A stretch of 24,858 nt of DNA from Clostridia bacterium (GCA_017464225.1 JAFUDW010000191.1:1-24858); one strand, 5' to 3'; shown: positions 14,905 to 22,351, counted from the stretch's first letter. A program made the numbers and translations. The notes: generated by a model from the letters alone, not told the origin.

Positions 14905-17859
14905 TTACCGCACCGGGATGAATTCGTGCTCCAGCGCGTAATCCACCGCGTAATCCGATTTGCAATGCAGGATCAGCAGGCCGCAGCCGTCAAAGGCGTC
15001 GGCGGCGATGCTGGTTACGCCAATAGGGATATCCACCTCGGTCAGGTTGGGGAGGTTTGCAAAGGCCTGGCTGCCGATCTCGGTCAGGTTGGCGGGCAAA
15101 CGCAGCACGTTTCCAGTACCGGCGGGATAGTTGTTTTCAGGCAGCACGCCGTTGGCGTCCACCACGTACAGCGTCAGGGTATCGATCCAGACCAGGTTGG
15201 CGGAATACACGTGGGGATGGATGGTATAAACGCCGGGATCATCAACAATATAGTTGCTGTTCCATCCGGCGTAACGCAGGAAGGAATCCTGCCCATCCGC
15301 GAAGTATGCGTCCACCGGCCTGCCGGGCACCTGCCAGTCATCGAGGAAGCGCACCACGCCGCCGCGCACGGAGAAGGGGACTCCGGCCTTGACCACCAGC
15401 GCTTTGCCCAGGTTGGTTTCAATGCCGGCGGGCTGTCCGTAATTCTTGAATTGAAGGATGAGATCATCCTCCCAGCTCTGTCCGCCCCATGTCACCTTGA
15501 CGTGATAGACCGAGGTCTCGGGCTGAGCAGGCACGCTGTCGATGTAGAATTCCAGGCTGGAATCATAATCCCCGAATGCTTCATATCGGAAAGCCGCCGT
15601 TCCGCTTGTCCTGGTGATCGTCCAGGTGGGCGTGCCGCCGTAGGTCTTTTCAAGCAGGCTGTAATTGGTGATATGGAAATCGGTGACGTAATTCATGCTG
15701 CCGGGGGTACGCTCTTTTGTTTCATCCAGCATGGGGATGCCGGCCACGAGCTCCAGCTCATTGACGCCGCGTACCTCGGGCACCAGCGCAGGCACGCTGC
15801 CGTTGGCGTCGGCGATGTTCAGGGTGATCAGTTTCGACCACTGCACGTTGGCGCATTCCACCATTAGGCAGGCCTCGTATACGCCGGGCTCGCCAAAGGC
15901 CTCGCACTGCAAGGCGCTGCTCCATACCACGGCCTGGCTGCCCTGGTAATAGCGCAGGATGTAAGCGCGCACCGTTTCTCCACTGATCTGCCAGTTATCC
16001 TTAAAATGCGCGCGGGCGGTCAGGTCGGAGGGAGTGCCGGTGGTGACCGTGAGGATATCGCCAAAGTCGGTCTCAATGCCGGTGGGCAGCGCCCCATTGA
16101 TGCTGCGGAAACGGACGGTCAGCTCATGCTCCCAATGGGCGGTATCCCAATCGCAGGTGATGGTATACTTGGCGTCCACGTCGTCATCCGGCATTTCCAC
16201 CAGCCGGAGGTCTGCGGACGTTCCCCAGCGTTCCAGCTCAATGCGAGGATACTCCAGCTTTTCCGGCGTGATTTCCCAGATAATGTTATTGCCCTGCAGG
16301 TTGTTATAGCATTCATTTTGGTTGGAGATGTAAATACTGCCCATCTGGTCGTTGCTCAGAATATTATCCTCGCCGTACCAGTTGTTGCCGAAACCGGGCA
16401 CGATATAGTACGTCATGCCGTAATCGAACTCGGCCTCCACCTTCATTTCAAACTGGGGGATATTGCCGTTTTCATCGGCGATGTTCAAGGTGACCGGCTC
16501 CCACCACATGATGTTGCCGCAGGCGACCTGCACATACATGGTGTATACGCCCGGTTCGTTGGCAATCGTGCTGTTGTTCCTCCAGGTGAACATGCTGCCG
16601 TTGGTGCTGACTGCGCTTACGCTGATATTTTCGTCCGGAATGCTCCAGCCATTGGCAAAGCTGGCGAAGCCCACGTCGATGGGATCGCCGGTTTGAACGG
16701 TCATCGGATTGGATATGGACAGCGTCACGCCGGCGGGCAGACTGTCCAGCGACTTGAAATGCACGGTATAATCCTTGCTCCATACCTTGTCAAGGTACTC
16801 GCAGCGCAGATGAAATACCGCGTTTTCCTCCTGGGAGGGCATCGTATCCAAGCGCAGGGTAACGTTTCTGCCGTCGTTCCGCACCTGGAGGGACGCCTGC
16901 GCTTCGGCCGCGTCGGCGGTGAGCGACCATACCGGAGCGGCGGAGGAGGAATCAAATTCGTTCAGCCACATGCTCGTGATGGCGGAGGTGGACTGTACGC
17001 GGCTGGGCAGCATATTGCCGTCATAATCCGGCACCAGGTAAAAATCGCGCTCGCTGTCGCTGCCGTTGTACCAGTTGACGCCCACGTCCAGGGCAGCCGC
17101 GGGCACGTTGCCGTTTTCATCCGCCACGCTGAAGGTAACTTCATGGCCGATGGTGATGGTATCGGCGGACATCATGACCAGCGCCTTGAATACGCCGGGG
17201 GTGTTCACCTGGAAAACCGCTTCGGTGTCGCTTTGGGTGACCTGAGTGGCAAATTGCTCCATCTCTCCGCCGTTGAAGGTGATGGAGGGCGTGCATCCGG
17301 GAAGCGTCCAGCCCGCGGGCATGATGCTGGGAGCGATGGTCAGCGTTGTACCCACCTGGGTGGAAACCTCCCTGGGATAATCCAGGCCGGTGGGCAGGCC
17401 GTTGGGCGCGTTCAGTACATGAACGGTGGTTCTTGTGATCTCGGTCTGTCCGCCCCAATCGCAGGTGATTTTCAGCACCTCGTCGCCCGCGGCCTGGCCG
17501 ATATCGTCGCTGCGCACGTCCACCCGGCCCCAGGAGCCATAGTCCTCAGAGTTCGTGTAAAACGCAAAATCCACGCCGCTTTCGCGCTCCACCGTCCAAA
17601 CGGGGGAGCCGCCGTAGTAATCGCGCATTTCCTGCCAGTTGAGGACCTCAACGTCGGTGATCAGGTTCCAGCTCCACGCGCCGTCAAAATCATTGCCAAG
17701 GCCGACATAGCGGTTGAGCTCCGGCCATCTGTTATCCAGCGTCAGCGTGGGCGCATTCGATCCCGTCGCCTCAGCGGCGCATAGGCTCCCCGCCAGCGCC
17801 AGGCACAGCGCCAGCAGAAACAGGGTTTTCAACAGATTGTTCTTTCCGCTGTTCATCAT
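14905..17859 (-). CDS. Large exported protein: four tandem unrecognised modules plus C-terminal BspA-type leucine-rich repeat
   Basis: AAGGAG lies 8 bases before the ATG at 17859, making it a better start than the GTG three codons upstream, which touches the ribosome site. The 984-residue product has an export signal (hydrophobic core about 9-24, cleavage near 28-31). It then carries four tandem modules at about 37-253, 254-468, 469-690 and 691-907. Each has a W motif (W88, W311, W528, W746), a G-W or D-W strand, an EPGVY-like strand and the closing motif ADENGNVP, ADENGNIP, ADANGSVP or VDANGVLP. Residues 917-984 form BspA-like repeats (LTEIGSQAFANLPNLTEVDI, then VTSIAADAF) ending EHEFIPVR. 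No LPXTG or membrane anchor is seen. I infer a secreted or surface-associated beta-rich protein, perhaps an adhesin or glycan binder. It stands alone with its own promoter. Confidence 0.88.
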   Translation of the reverse strand: MMNSGKNNLLKTLFLLALCLALAGSLCAAEATGSNAPTLTLDNRWPELNRYVGLGNDFDGAWSWNLITDVEVLNWQEMRDYYGGSPVWTVERESGVDFAFYTNSEDYGSWGRVDVRSDDIGQAAGDEVLKITCDWGGQTEITRTTVHVLNAPNGLPTGLDYPREVSTQVGTTLTIAPSIMPAGWTLPGCTPSITFNGGEMEQFATQVTQSDTEAVFQVNTPGVFKALVMMSADTITIGHEVTFSVADENGNVPAAALDVGVNWYNGSDSERDFYLVPDYDGNMLPSRVQSTSAITSMWLNEFDSSSAAPVWSLTADAAEAQASLQVRNDGRNVTLRLDTMPSQEENAVFHLRCEYLDKVWSKDYTVHFKSLDSLPAGVTLSISNPMTVQTGDPIDVGFASFANGWSIPDENISVSAVSTNGSMFTWRNNSTIANEPGVYTMYVQVACGNIMWWEPVTLNIADENGNIPQFEMKVEAEFDYGMTYYIVPGFGNNWYGEDNILSNDQMGSIYISNQNECYNNLQGNNIIWEITPEKLEYPRIELERWGTSADLRLVEMPDDDVDAKYTITCDWDTAHWEHELTVRFRSINGALPTGIETDFGDILTVTTGTPSDLTARAHFKDNWQISGETVRAYILRYYQGSQAVVWSSALQCEAFGEPGVYEACLMVECANVQWSKLITLNIADANGSVPALVPEVRGVNELELVAGIPMLDETKERTPGSMNYVTDFHITNYSLLEKTYGGTPTWTITRTSGTAAFRYEAFGDYDSSLEFYIDSVPAQPETSVYHVKVTWGGQSWEDDLILQFKNYGQPAGIETNLGKALVVKAGVPFSVRGGVVRFLDDWQVPGRPVDAYFADGQDSFLRYAGWNSNYIVDDPGVYTIHPHVYSANLVWIDTLTLYVVDANGVLPENNYPAGTGNVLRLPANLTEIGSQAFANLPNLTEVDIPIGVTSIAADAFDGCGLLILHCKSDYAVDYALEHEFIPVR
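14908..15109 (-). other. BspA-type leucine-rich repeat region of the exported protein
   Basis: The C-terminal 68 residues show the LRR_5 pattern: LPANLTEIGSQAFANLPNLTEVDIP followed by a second copy, VTSIAADAFDGC. The closing YAVDYALEHEFIP is a typical end for BspA-like proteins of gut bacteria. It may mediate surface or matrix contact. Confidence 0.8.
15139..17751 (-). repeat. Four-fold coding repeat, about 650 bases per unit
   Basis: Protein-level tandem repeats lie at 17101-17751, 16456-17100, 15790-16455 and 15139-15789. Unit lengths are 217, 215, 222 and 217 residues. The copies are diverged in DNA but keep the same order of motifs, including the W-x-(V/L/I) motif, the PGVY/F strand and the closing (A/V)D(E/A)NG-x-(V/I/L)P. 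The similarity indicates old internal duplication rather than recent expansion. Confidence 0.85.
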
Positions 17860-17925
17860 TTGCTTCACTCCTTGATGGTTGGTTGCACGCCGACGTGATT
17901 TGCCGAGGCTAACCTGTATTTATTT

Positions 17926-17954
17926 ATTATACATGATGCCATCAAAAAAGGAAC
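17926..17954 (-). promoter_or_regulatory. Promoter for the exported protein
   Basis: On the - strand TATAAT (17926-17931) is a perfect -10 box about 67 bases before the start codon. The -35 region, GTTCCT at 17949-17954 with a 17-base spacer, is weak. The spacer holds a short dyad, TGATG-C-CATCA (17934-17944), that might be an activator or repressor site. Confidence 0.5.
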
Positions 17955-17978
17955 GCTACAAATCAGAGCTTGAGCGCT
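17944..17978 (-). terminator. Possible terminator of the XRE regulator gene
   Basis: On the - strand AGCGCT (17973-17978) can pair with AGCGTT (17952-17957) across a 15-base loop, followed by CC and six T (17944-17949). It lies about 66 bases past the stop codon of the regulator. The stem is short and includes one G-U pair, so this is tentative. Confidence 0.35.
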
Positions 17979-18044
17979 ACTGTTTGGATCATTGACATAA
18001 ACGGCAGATATCTATGCCGGATAAAACATCTTTCTGCTGGGCGA

Positions 18045-18863
18045 TCAATCCTGGGGAAGGGGCAGATAGCCGGTAAAGGTCATACTGTTTCCGTTGCCGT
18101 CTACGCCGTCCACACGGTAACCGACGCCGAGCCCGTTGCGCTTTTTGTTCGGCGTAAAGGCGGGCTGACCGCCGCTATACTCAAAGGTTCCCAGGGCTGG
18201 CAGCTCGGGATCGAGTTCAAAGGCCTTCAGCTCTTCTCCGCTGTAGATATCAGCTCCGGCGCTGTTCTCAAAAAACTGTACGCATTCCGACCGTTGGATG
18301 GTAAAAGGGATCCCGTTTTCTTCCCGCAGGATGAAGCTGTAAAAATAGAAAGTGTTTTCGCCCGGGTTGCGTATCTCCAGCCTGGGCGTGACGGACAGGT
18401 AGGCCTTGCCCTCCTTCCGGGGAGTGACGGCCTGGTAATCAGCGATGGTATAGCGGGTTCCGCCGGCGGAGATGAAAACGCCTTTCTTCTGCTGGCCGTT
18501 CAGCCGTGGGATGATGATCAAGCAAGCGGCCAGCAGTACAATAACAGCGGCCGCGCAGAGAAACAGCTTTTTGTACGCCGGGCGATTATTCGCTTTCGCC
18601 TCTGCGGCCTCTTCCTGCCTGGCCGTCGTCGGCCCTGCGGGATCGGCGGGCGCGTTATCCCCGGGCGCGTTCTCTTCCGGTATTTCAAATTGATAATTCA
18701 GCAGGCTGGACAGTCGAAGCAACGCTTCCGCGTCGGGCAGCGTGCGTCCTGTTTCCCAGTGGGAAATCCCTTGCCGGGACATATGCATGGCGGATGCCAG
18801 CGCATCCTGGGTCATCCCCTTCGCCTTGCGGGCGGCGGCGATCTGTTCAGCGATGGAAGCCAA
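18045..18863 (-). CDS. Membrane-anchored XRE-family transcriptional regulator (TTG start)
   Basis: AAAGGAG precedes a TTG at 18863 by 8 bases, and the helix-turn-helix begins immediately after. The upstream ATG (18896) has no ribosome site and would place the AGGAG inside the gene, so the TTG is preferred, giving 272 residues. Residues about 5-60 form a Cro/CI-type domain (MTQDALASAMHMSRQGISHW, LPDAEALLRLSSLL). A low-complexity A/P/E linker follows (about 61-95), then one membrane helix (about 99-119, LFLCAAAVIVLLAACLIII). The outer domain of about 150 residues is beta-rich, with no family I recognise. This plan, cytoplasmic DNA binding joined to an extracytoplasmic domain, suggests direct signal sensing at the membrane. 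It may act on its own promoter and the divergent lipid genes. Confidence 0.85.
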   Translation of the reverse strand: MASIAEQIAAARKAKGMTQDALASAMHMSRQGISHWETGRTLPDAEALLRLSSLLNYQFEIPEENAPGDNAPADPAGPTTARQEEAAEAKANNRPAYKKLFLCAAAVIVLLAACLIIIPRLNGQQKKGVFISAGGTRYTIADYQAVTPRKEGKAYLSVTPRLEIRNPGENTFYFYSFILREENGIPFTIQRSECVQFFENSAGADIYSGEELKAFELDPELPALGTFEYSGGQPAFTPNKKRNGLGVGYRVDGVDGNGNSMTFTGYLPLPQD

Positions 18864-18894
18864 GGTTTTTTCTCCTTTGTATTGTTCTGACGGC

Positions 18895-18923
18895 ATTATA
18901 GCATATGGATCACAAAAAAGCAA
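18895..18923 (-). promoter_or_regulatory. Promoter of the XRE regulator
   Basis: On the - strand TTGCTT (18918-18923) and TATAAT (18895-18900) are separated by 17 bases, a good sigma-A-type promoter. The expected transcript starts about 25 bases before the TTG start codon, just upstream of the AAAGGAG. This short leader supports the TTG start, because the alternative ATG overlaps the -10 box. Confidence 0.65.
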
Positions 18924-18948
18924 TGATCGGCGGATGGACATTTTTATG

Positions 18949-19009
18949 GATATGCCCCAATACAGTTTTTGCGTTTCAAATGGGAAAAACGCTGATATTG
19001 CCCAATACA
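18949..19009. promoter_or_regulatory. Two operator-like repeats in the divergent gap
   Basis: GATATGCCCCAATACA (18949-18964) and GATATTGCCCAATACA (18994-19009) are direct repeats matching at 14 of 16 bases, spaced 45 bases apart. The second contains a perfect dyad, TATTG-CC-CAATA. They lie between the XRE promoter and the acyltransferase promoter. They are plausible binding sites for the neighbouring regulator, which is inference from position. Confidence 0.45.
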
Positions 19010-19095
19010 TACTTCTTCTTCGGCCCTTTGAAGTTCCTGCCGCGATCCTGCTTTTTGCCAGTAAAGGGAGGACGAACGGAAAATTTTTCGCAAGG

Positions 19096-19126
19096 TTTAC
19101 TTTTTCTTTACTCTTTGGTATATAAT
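19096..19126 (+). promoter_or_regulatory. Promoter of the acyltransferase-PAP2 unit
   Basis: TTTACT (19096-19101) and TATATA/TATAAT (19119-19126) form a sigma-A-like pair with a 17 to 19 base spacer, in an AT-rich stretch that stands out from the GC-rich surroundings. The start codon follows about 36 bases after the -10 box. Confidence 0.55.
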
Positions 19127-19161
19127 ATAACGTTGTAAACCTGATGCGAAGGAAGATTCCT

Positions 19162-19908
19162 ATGAACGACAGAAAACCGTCCAGGGCGTATCTGGCAGTG
19201 AAAGCCATTGTGCGCCTGGTGTTTGGAAAGATGGAGGTTGAAGGGCTGGAAAACCTGCCCCAGGGCGGCGTGGTGATCGTGGGCAACCATGCCCAGATGA
19301 ACGGGCCCATCGCCTGTGAACTGTATCTGGGGGATAACCGCTATACCTGGTGCATTGGCGAAATGATGCGCCTCAAAGAGGTGCCCGCTTACGCCTACCG
19401 CGATTTCTGGAGCCAGAAGCCCCGCTGCGTGCGCTGGCTGTTTAAAATCGCCGCTTATCTGATCGCGCCGCTTTCGGTTTTCATTTTCAATAACGCCAAT
19501 ACCATTCCGGTGTACCATGATACGCGGGTGGTGATGACCTTTCGGGAGACGCTGCGCAAGCTGCAAAAGGACGCCCGGGTGGTGATCTTCCCCGAGCGCG
19601 ACGCTCCATATAATAACATCCTCTGCGAATTCCAGGAGGGGTTCGTGGACGTGGCGAAGATGTATTACGGCCTTACAAAAAAAGAGCTGGCCTTCGTACC
19701 CATGTACATCGCCCCGCGGCTCAGGAAAATGCTTTTGGGCAAGCCCATCCTGTTCCGTCACGACGCGCCCTACGACGAGGAGCGGCAGCGGGTCTGCGAC
19801 GAATTGAAGGCCGCTATCACCGGTCTTGCCCAAAGCCTGCCCCGGCATGTAGTGGTGCCCTACCGCAATATTTCAAAAAAGGAGTATCCTTTCAGTCTGC
19901 CTGAGTGA
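19162..19908 (+). CDS. Lysophospholipid/glycerolphosphate acyltransferase-like protein lacking the HX4D Asp
   Basis: AAGGAAG is 6 bases before the ATG at 19162, so this start is preferred to the ATG at 19144. The 248-residue product resembles PlsC-type acyltransferases: the GLENLPQGGVVIVGNH approach (residues 28-43), then FPERD (143-147) in place of FPEG, and VPMYI downstream. In the family, NH-x4-D provides the catalytic His-Asp pair. Here H43 is followed by AQMNG, so the Asp position holds Gly, with Asn one residue earlier. Either the enzyme uses a variant dyad or it is not an active acyltransferase. It probably acts at the cytoplasmic membrane on lipid substrates, together with the PAP2 protein encoded 3 bases downstream. 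Confidence 0.75.
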   Translation: MNDRKPSRAYLAVKAIVRLVFGKMEVEGLENLPQGGVVIVGNHAQMNGPIACELYLGDNRYTWCIGEMMRLKEVPAYAYRDFWSQKPRCVRWLFKIAAYLIAPLSVFIFNNANTIPVYHDTRVVMTFRETLRKLQKDARVVIFPERDAPYNNILCEFQEGFVDVAKMYYGLTKKELAFVPMYIAPRLRKMLLGKPILFRHDAPYDEERQRVCDELKAAITGLAQSLPRHVVVPYRNISKKEYPFSLPE

Positions 19909-19911
19909 ACT

Positions 19912-20598
19912 ATGAAAAAACCAGTTGTTGATTACCGGCAATTCCGGCTCAGTAAGCTCAATGATCCCGCCTTCAGCCATTTAAAGCTGCTGCTCGGCTG
20001 GGTGGTATATTTCGGCTTCTATTTCCTCACCGAAAACCTGATCCCTCTGGAAAAATGCCATGTGATCCACTGCGCGCTGGACGATATCATCCCGTTCAAC
20101 GAGCTGTTTGTGATCCCCTATACTTCCTGGTATGTGCTGATCGTCATATCGCTGCTGTACTTCGCGCTGTACAACGTGGACGGATTCAAACGGCTTTCGG
20201 TGTTCATCATGATCACCCAGGCCGTGGCCATGGCGGTATATATCATCTATCCAAGCCGCCATGAGATGCGGCCCGACGTCTTCCCCCGGGAAAACTTTCT
20301 CACCTGGATCATGTCGCTGATCTATGCCTTTGATACGCCCAGCGGCATCTGTCCCTCGCTGCACGTTGCGTATTCGCTGGGCATCGCTTCGGTATGGTGC
20401 AAGGAAAAGTCCGCTCCCCGCTGGTGGAAGATCTTTGTGGTAGTGCTGGTGGCCGTGATATCGATTTCCACCACCTTCGTCAAGCAGCACTCCTTTGTGG
20501 ACGTGGTGGCCGCCCTGCCGCTGGGCTTGCTGGCCGAGGCCATTGTGTACCGCGATTTCTGGAGACAAAAATGGCGCGCGCGGAAAGCGCGGGCGTAA
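19912..20598 (+). CDS. PAP2 superfamily membrane phosphatase / phosphotransferase-like protein
   Basis: The 228-residue protein has about six membrane segments, for example 24-40, 70-88, 96-113 and 173-187. It carries PAP2 motifs CPSLHVAYS (147-155, H151) and TTFVKQHSFVDVVAALPLG (187-205, H193, D197). The latter is of the type found in phosphatidic acid phosphatases and inositol-phosphoryl-ceramide synthase-like enzymes. The first motif (K-x6-RP) is only partly visible as RHEMRPD (116-122). Family members remove or transfer phosphate from lipid phosphates such as phosphatidate or undecaprenyl diphosphate. Its ATG is 3 bases after the acyltransferase stop with only a weak ribosome site, so translation is probably coupled and both may work on one lipid pathway. 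Confidence 0.85.
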   Translation: MKKPVVDYRQFRLSKLNDPAFSHLKLLLGWVVYFGFYFLTENLIPLEKCHVIHCALDDIIPFNELFVIPYTSWYVLIVISLLYFALYNVDGFKRLSVFIMITQAVAMAVYIIYPSRHEMRPDVFPRENFLTWIMSLIYAFDTPSGICPSLHVAYSLGIASVWCKEKSAPRWWKIFVVVLVAVISISTTFVKQHSFVDVVAALPLGLLAEAIVYRDFWRQKWRARKARA

Positions 20599-20624
20599 AA
20601 AAGCGCGAACAATGGCGCGTTTTT
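20597..20624 (+). terminator. Short hairpin terminator after the PAP2 gene
   Basis: An A run, CGCG (20604-20607), an 8-base loop, CGCG (20616-20619) and five T (20620-20624) lie directly at the stop codon. The stem is short, but flanking A-T pairs extend it. Confidence 0.5.
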
Positions 20625-20657
20625 CCGAATCCTGACAACCTTTGCCGTATACGTCAT

Positions 20658-20702
20658 GCCGCCGCGCATCCATGCATATAATATGGATGCGCGGCGGCTT
20701 TT
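20658..20702 (+). terminator. Strong hairpin terminator with 16-base perfect stem
   Basis: GCCGCCGCGCATCCAT (20658-20673) pairs exactly with 20683-20698 around a 9-base loop, GCATATAAT, followed by four T. It should insulate the lipid genes from the deacetylase gene downstream. The loop contains TATAAT, probably by chance, since no -35 box is suitably placed. Confidence 0.75.
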
Positions 20703-20762
20703 GCGCGCATATCGCTTCTCCCGGCGGCATATTGATGGATATGCGAAAAGGGGGAATGAAAA

Positions 20763-21563
20763 ATGATCAAGCGGCCTGAACCGCTGCGCGAAACGCAATC
20801 CCAGACCGCCCGGCGGCTGCGCGGGCTGACCCGCGGCGCCGCCCTGGCGCTGGCGGCGCTGCTGACGGTGAGCGCCTTTTACGTGGGCGTGATGCCCGAA
20901 ACCATTGCCGTGGCGGTGAAAAAGCGCGAGCTGCCGGTGTATGGCGTGGACAGGGACGACGGCGCTGTGGCCATCAGCTTTGACGCTTCCTGGGGCGGCG
21001 ATAAAACCGTCAAGCTGCTGGACATCCTGGATGAGTACGGGATCAAGACCACCTTTTTCCTGGTGGATATCTGGGTCAACAGCTATCCCGAACTGGTGCG
21101 GGAGATCGCTGCCCGGGGACATGAGATCGGCAACCACAGCGCTACCCATCCCCATATGAGCCAGCTGTCCGAAAGCCAGATCCGTGAGGAGCTGGATACC
21201 CAGGCTGATCATGTGGAAGCGCTGACCGGCACGAGGCCCACGCTGTTTCGCCCGCCCTACGGCGATTATAACGATCGGCTGGTGCTCGCCGCCCGGGGAA
21301 TGGGTTACGAGGTGATCCAGTGGAGCGTGGACAGCCAGGACTGGAAAAACCGGGGCGTGCAGGACGTGATCAACCGCGCGAAGAAGGCGCAGAGCGGCGA
21401 TATCGTGCTGTTTCACAACGACGCGGAATTTACCGTGGACGCGCTGCCTGAGATCCTGAACGATTACGCCGCCCGGGGACTGCGCGTCGTGCCCGTATCG
21501 GAGATACTGCTTTCGGGCGAGACCGTCATTGACGTACAGGGCAAACAGCACGCGAAACAATAA
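20763..21563 (+). CDS. PdaB-like polysaccharide deacetylase (NodB domain), membrane-anchored
   Basis: The 266-residue protein has one N-terminal membrane segment (about 26-44) and an outer NodB domain. Motifs in order are SFDASWGGDKT (72-82, D74; the second Asp of TFDD is replaced by Ala, as is usual for PdaB-like proteins, which have FDxSWG), H125 and H129 in NHSATHPHM, RPPYG at 163-167, DSQDWK (190-195) and LFHND (216-220, H218). NodB enzymes remove acetyl groups from chitooligosaccharides or peptidoglycan with a bound metal; PdaB of Bacillus acts in sporulation. It therefore probably modifies the cell wall or spore cortex. An AAAAGGGGG lies 8 bases before the ATG. It follows two terminators and precedes the OB-fold gene by 24 bases. 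Confidence 0.9.
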   Translation: MIKRPEPLRETQSQTARRLRGLTRGAALALAALLTVSAFYVGVMPETIAVAVKKRELPVYGVDRDDGAVAISFDASWGGDKTVKLLDILDEYGIKTTFFLVDIWVNSYPELVREIAARGHEIGNHSATHPHMSQLSESQIREELDTQADHVEALTGTRPTLFRPPYGDYNDRLVLAARGMGYEVIQWSVDSQDWKNRGVQDVINRAKKAQSGDIVLFHNDAEFTVDALPEILNDYAARGLRVVPVSEILLSGETVIDVQGKQHAKQ

Positions 21564-21587
21564 CAAAAATACCGGAGGGACTGACAC

Positions 21588-22262
21588 ATGGAAATCGTTA
21601 CCAATCAGCTGATGCTGACCGGCGTGGTGACTGAAGCGCCGCAGTTTGACCATGAGGTGTTCGGGGAGGCTTTCTTTCATACCATCCTCAGCGTGCCGCG
21701 GCTGTCGGGCGCGTACGACCTGCTGCCGCTCACCGTCAGCGAGCGGCTCATGGCCGAGGGGTTCAAGCAGGGAGATACCGTGTCCATATCGGGTCAGCTG
21801 CGTTCCTACAACAAGGTGATGGGCGGCCAGGGCAGGCTGCTGCTTACCGCCTTTGCCCAGCGCCTGCGTCCCGTGGATGAGGAGGAAAACCCCAATACGG
21901 TGTTCCTTACAGGAGCATTGTGCAAGCCGCCCTCCTTCCGCACCACGCCCTTTGGCCGGGAGATCGCCGATCTGATGCTGGCGGTGAACCGCTCCTATGG
22001 AAAGAGCGATTATATTCCATGCATCGCCTGGGGGCGCACGGCACGGTTCGCCTCGGGCCTCAGCGTGGGCGACCGCGTTCAGCTGCAGGGGCGCTTTCAG
22101 AGCCGCGCTTACCAGAAACAGCTGCCCGACGGCACCGTGCAGGAGCGCACGGCCTACGAGGTTTCGGTGAGCCGCCTGACGCTGGAGTCCGCCGGGACGG
22201 ACGCGGCGATCGCGCATGAGGCGCCCTCACGGCCCAGGTATACCACGGGCGTGATACAGTAA
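21588..22262 (+). CDS. Tandem OB-fold single-stranded-DNA-binding-like protein
   Basis: This 224-residue protein appears to hold two OB folds, about 3-95 and 103-200. The second is the clearer SSB-type fold: VFLTGALCKPPSFRTTPFGR, then LAVNRSYGKSDYIPCIAWGR and GDRVQLQGRFQSRAYQ. The first has the same strand order (LTGVVTEAP, FFHTILSVPR, GDTVSISGQL) but is more diverged. A usual bacterial SSB has one OB fold and an acidic tail ending in DDDIPF. Here the tail is short and ends in RPRYTTGVIQ, without that partner-binding tip. It may be an auxiliary SSB or a PriB-like protein. GGAGGG precedes the ATG by about 9 bases. It probably shares a transcript with the deacetylase. Confidence 0.8.
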   Translation: MEIVTNQLMLTGVVTEAPQFDHEVFGEAFFHTILSVPRLSGAYDLLPLTVSERLMAEGFKQGDTVSISGQLRSYNKVMGGQGRLLLTAFAQRLRPVDEEENPNTVFLTGALCKPPSFRTTPFGREIADLMLAVNRSYGKSDYIPCIAWGRTARFASGLSVGDRVQLQGRFQSRAYQKQLPDGTVQERTAYEVSVSRLTLESAGTDAAIAHEAPSRPRYTTGVIQ

Positions 22263-22320
22263 CGGTGGAGATATCGCCGTAAAGCTGTGATCAGTTGAAA
22301 ATTTGGTGATCAAAATTTGC

Positions 22321-22351
22321 GGGGAGGTACTACCTCCCCGATAGTTTTTTT
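22321..22351 (+). terminator. Intrinsic terminator after the OB-fold gene
   Basis: GGGGAGGTA (22321-22329) pairs with TACCTCCCC (22331-22339), and a run of seven T follows at 22345-22351. It ends the + strand unit and lies between convergent genes, 43 bases past the - strand stop codon, where it may act weakly in reverse too. Confidence 0.85.

Noticed and set aside
14534..14965. 143-codon - strand frame in the gap after the operon
   Set aside because: It runs through the hairpin element and into the end of the repeat-protein gene, with no ribosome site and no recognisable domain.
16006..17784. 592-codon + strand frame opposite the repeat protein
   Set aside because: The - strand frame has a signal peptide, ordered repeats and a ribosome site, while the + frame has none of these.
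14905..17859. Lipoprotein signal in the repeat protein (Cys near residue 27)
   Set aside because: The residues before the Cys read GSL, which does not fit the lipobox pattern, so ordinary signal peptidase cleavage is more likely.
18905..19138. 77-codon + strand frame in the divergent regulator gap
   Set aside because: It covers the promoters and operator-like repeats, has no ribosome site, and its composition suggests AT-rich regulatory DNA.
20677..20682. TATAAT in the loop of the terminator before the deacetylase gene
   Set aside because: No -35 box lies at a workable distance and the sequence is explained as a hairpin loop.
20322..22217. 631-codon - strand frame opposite the PAP2, deacetylase and OB-fold genes
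   Set aside because: It spans three recognisable + strand genes and two terminators and has no family signature.
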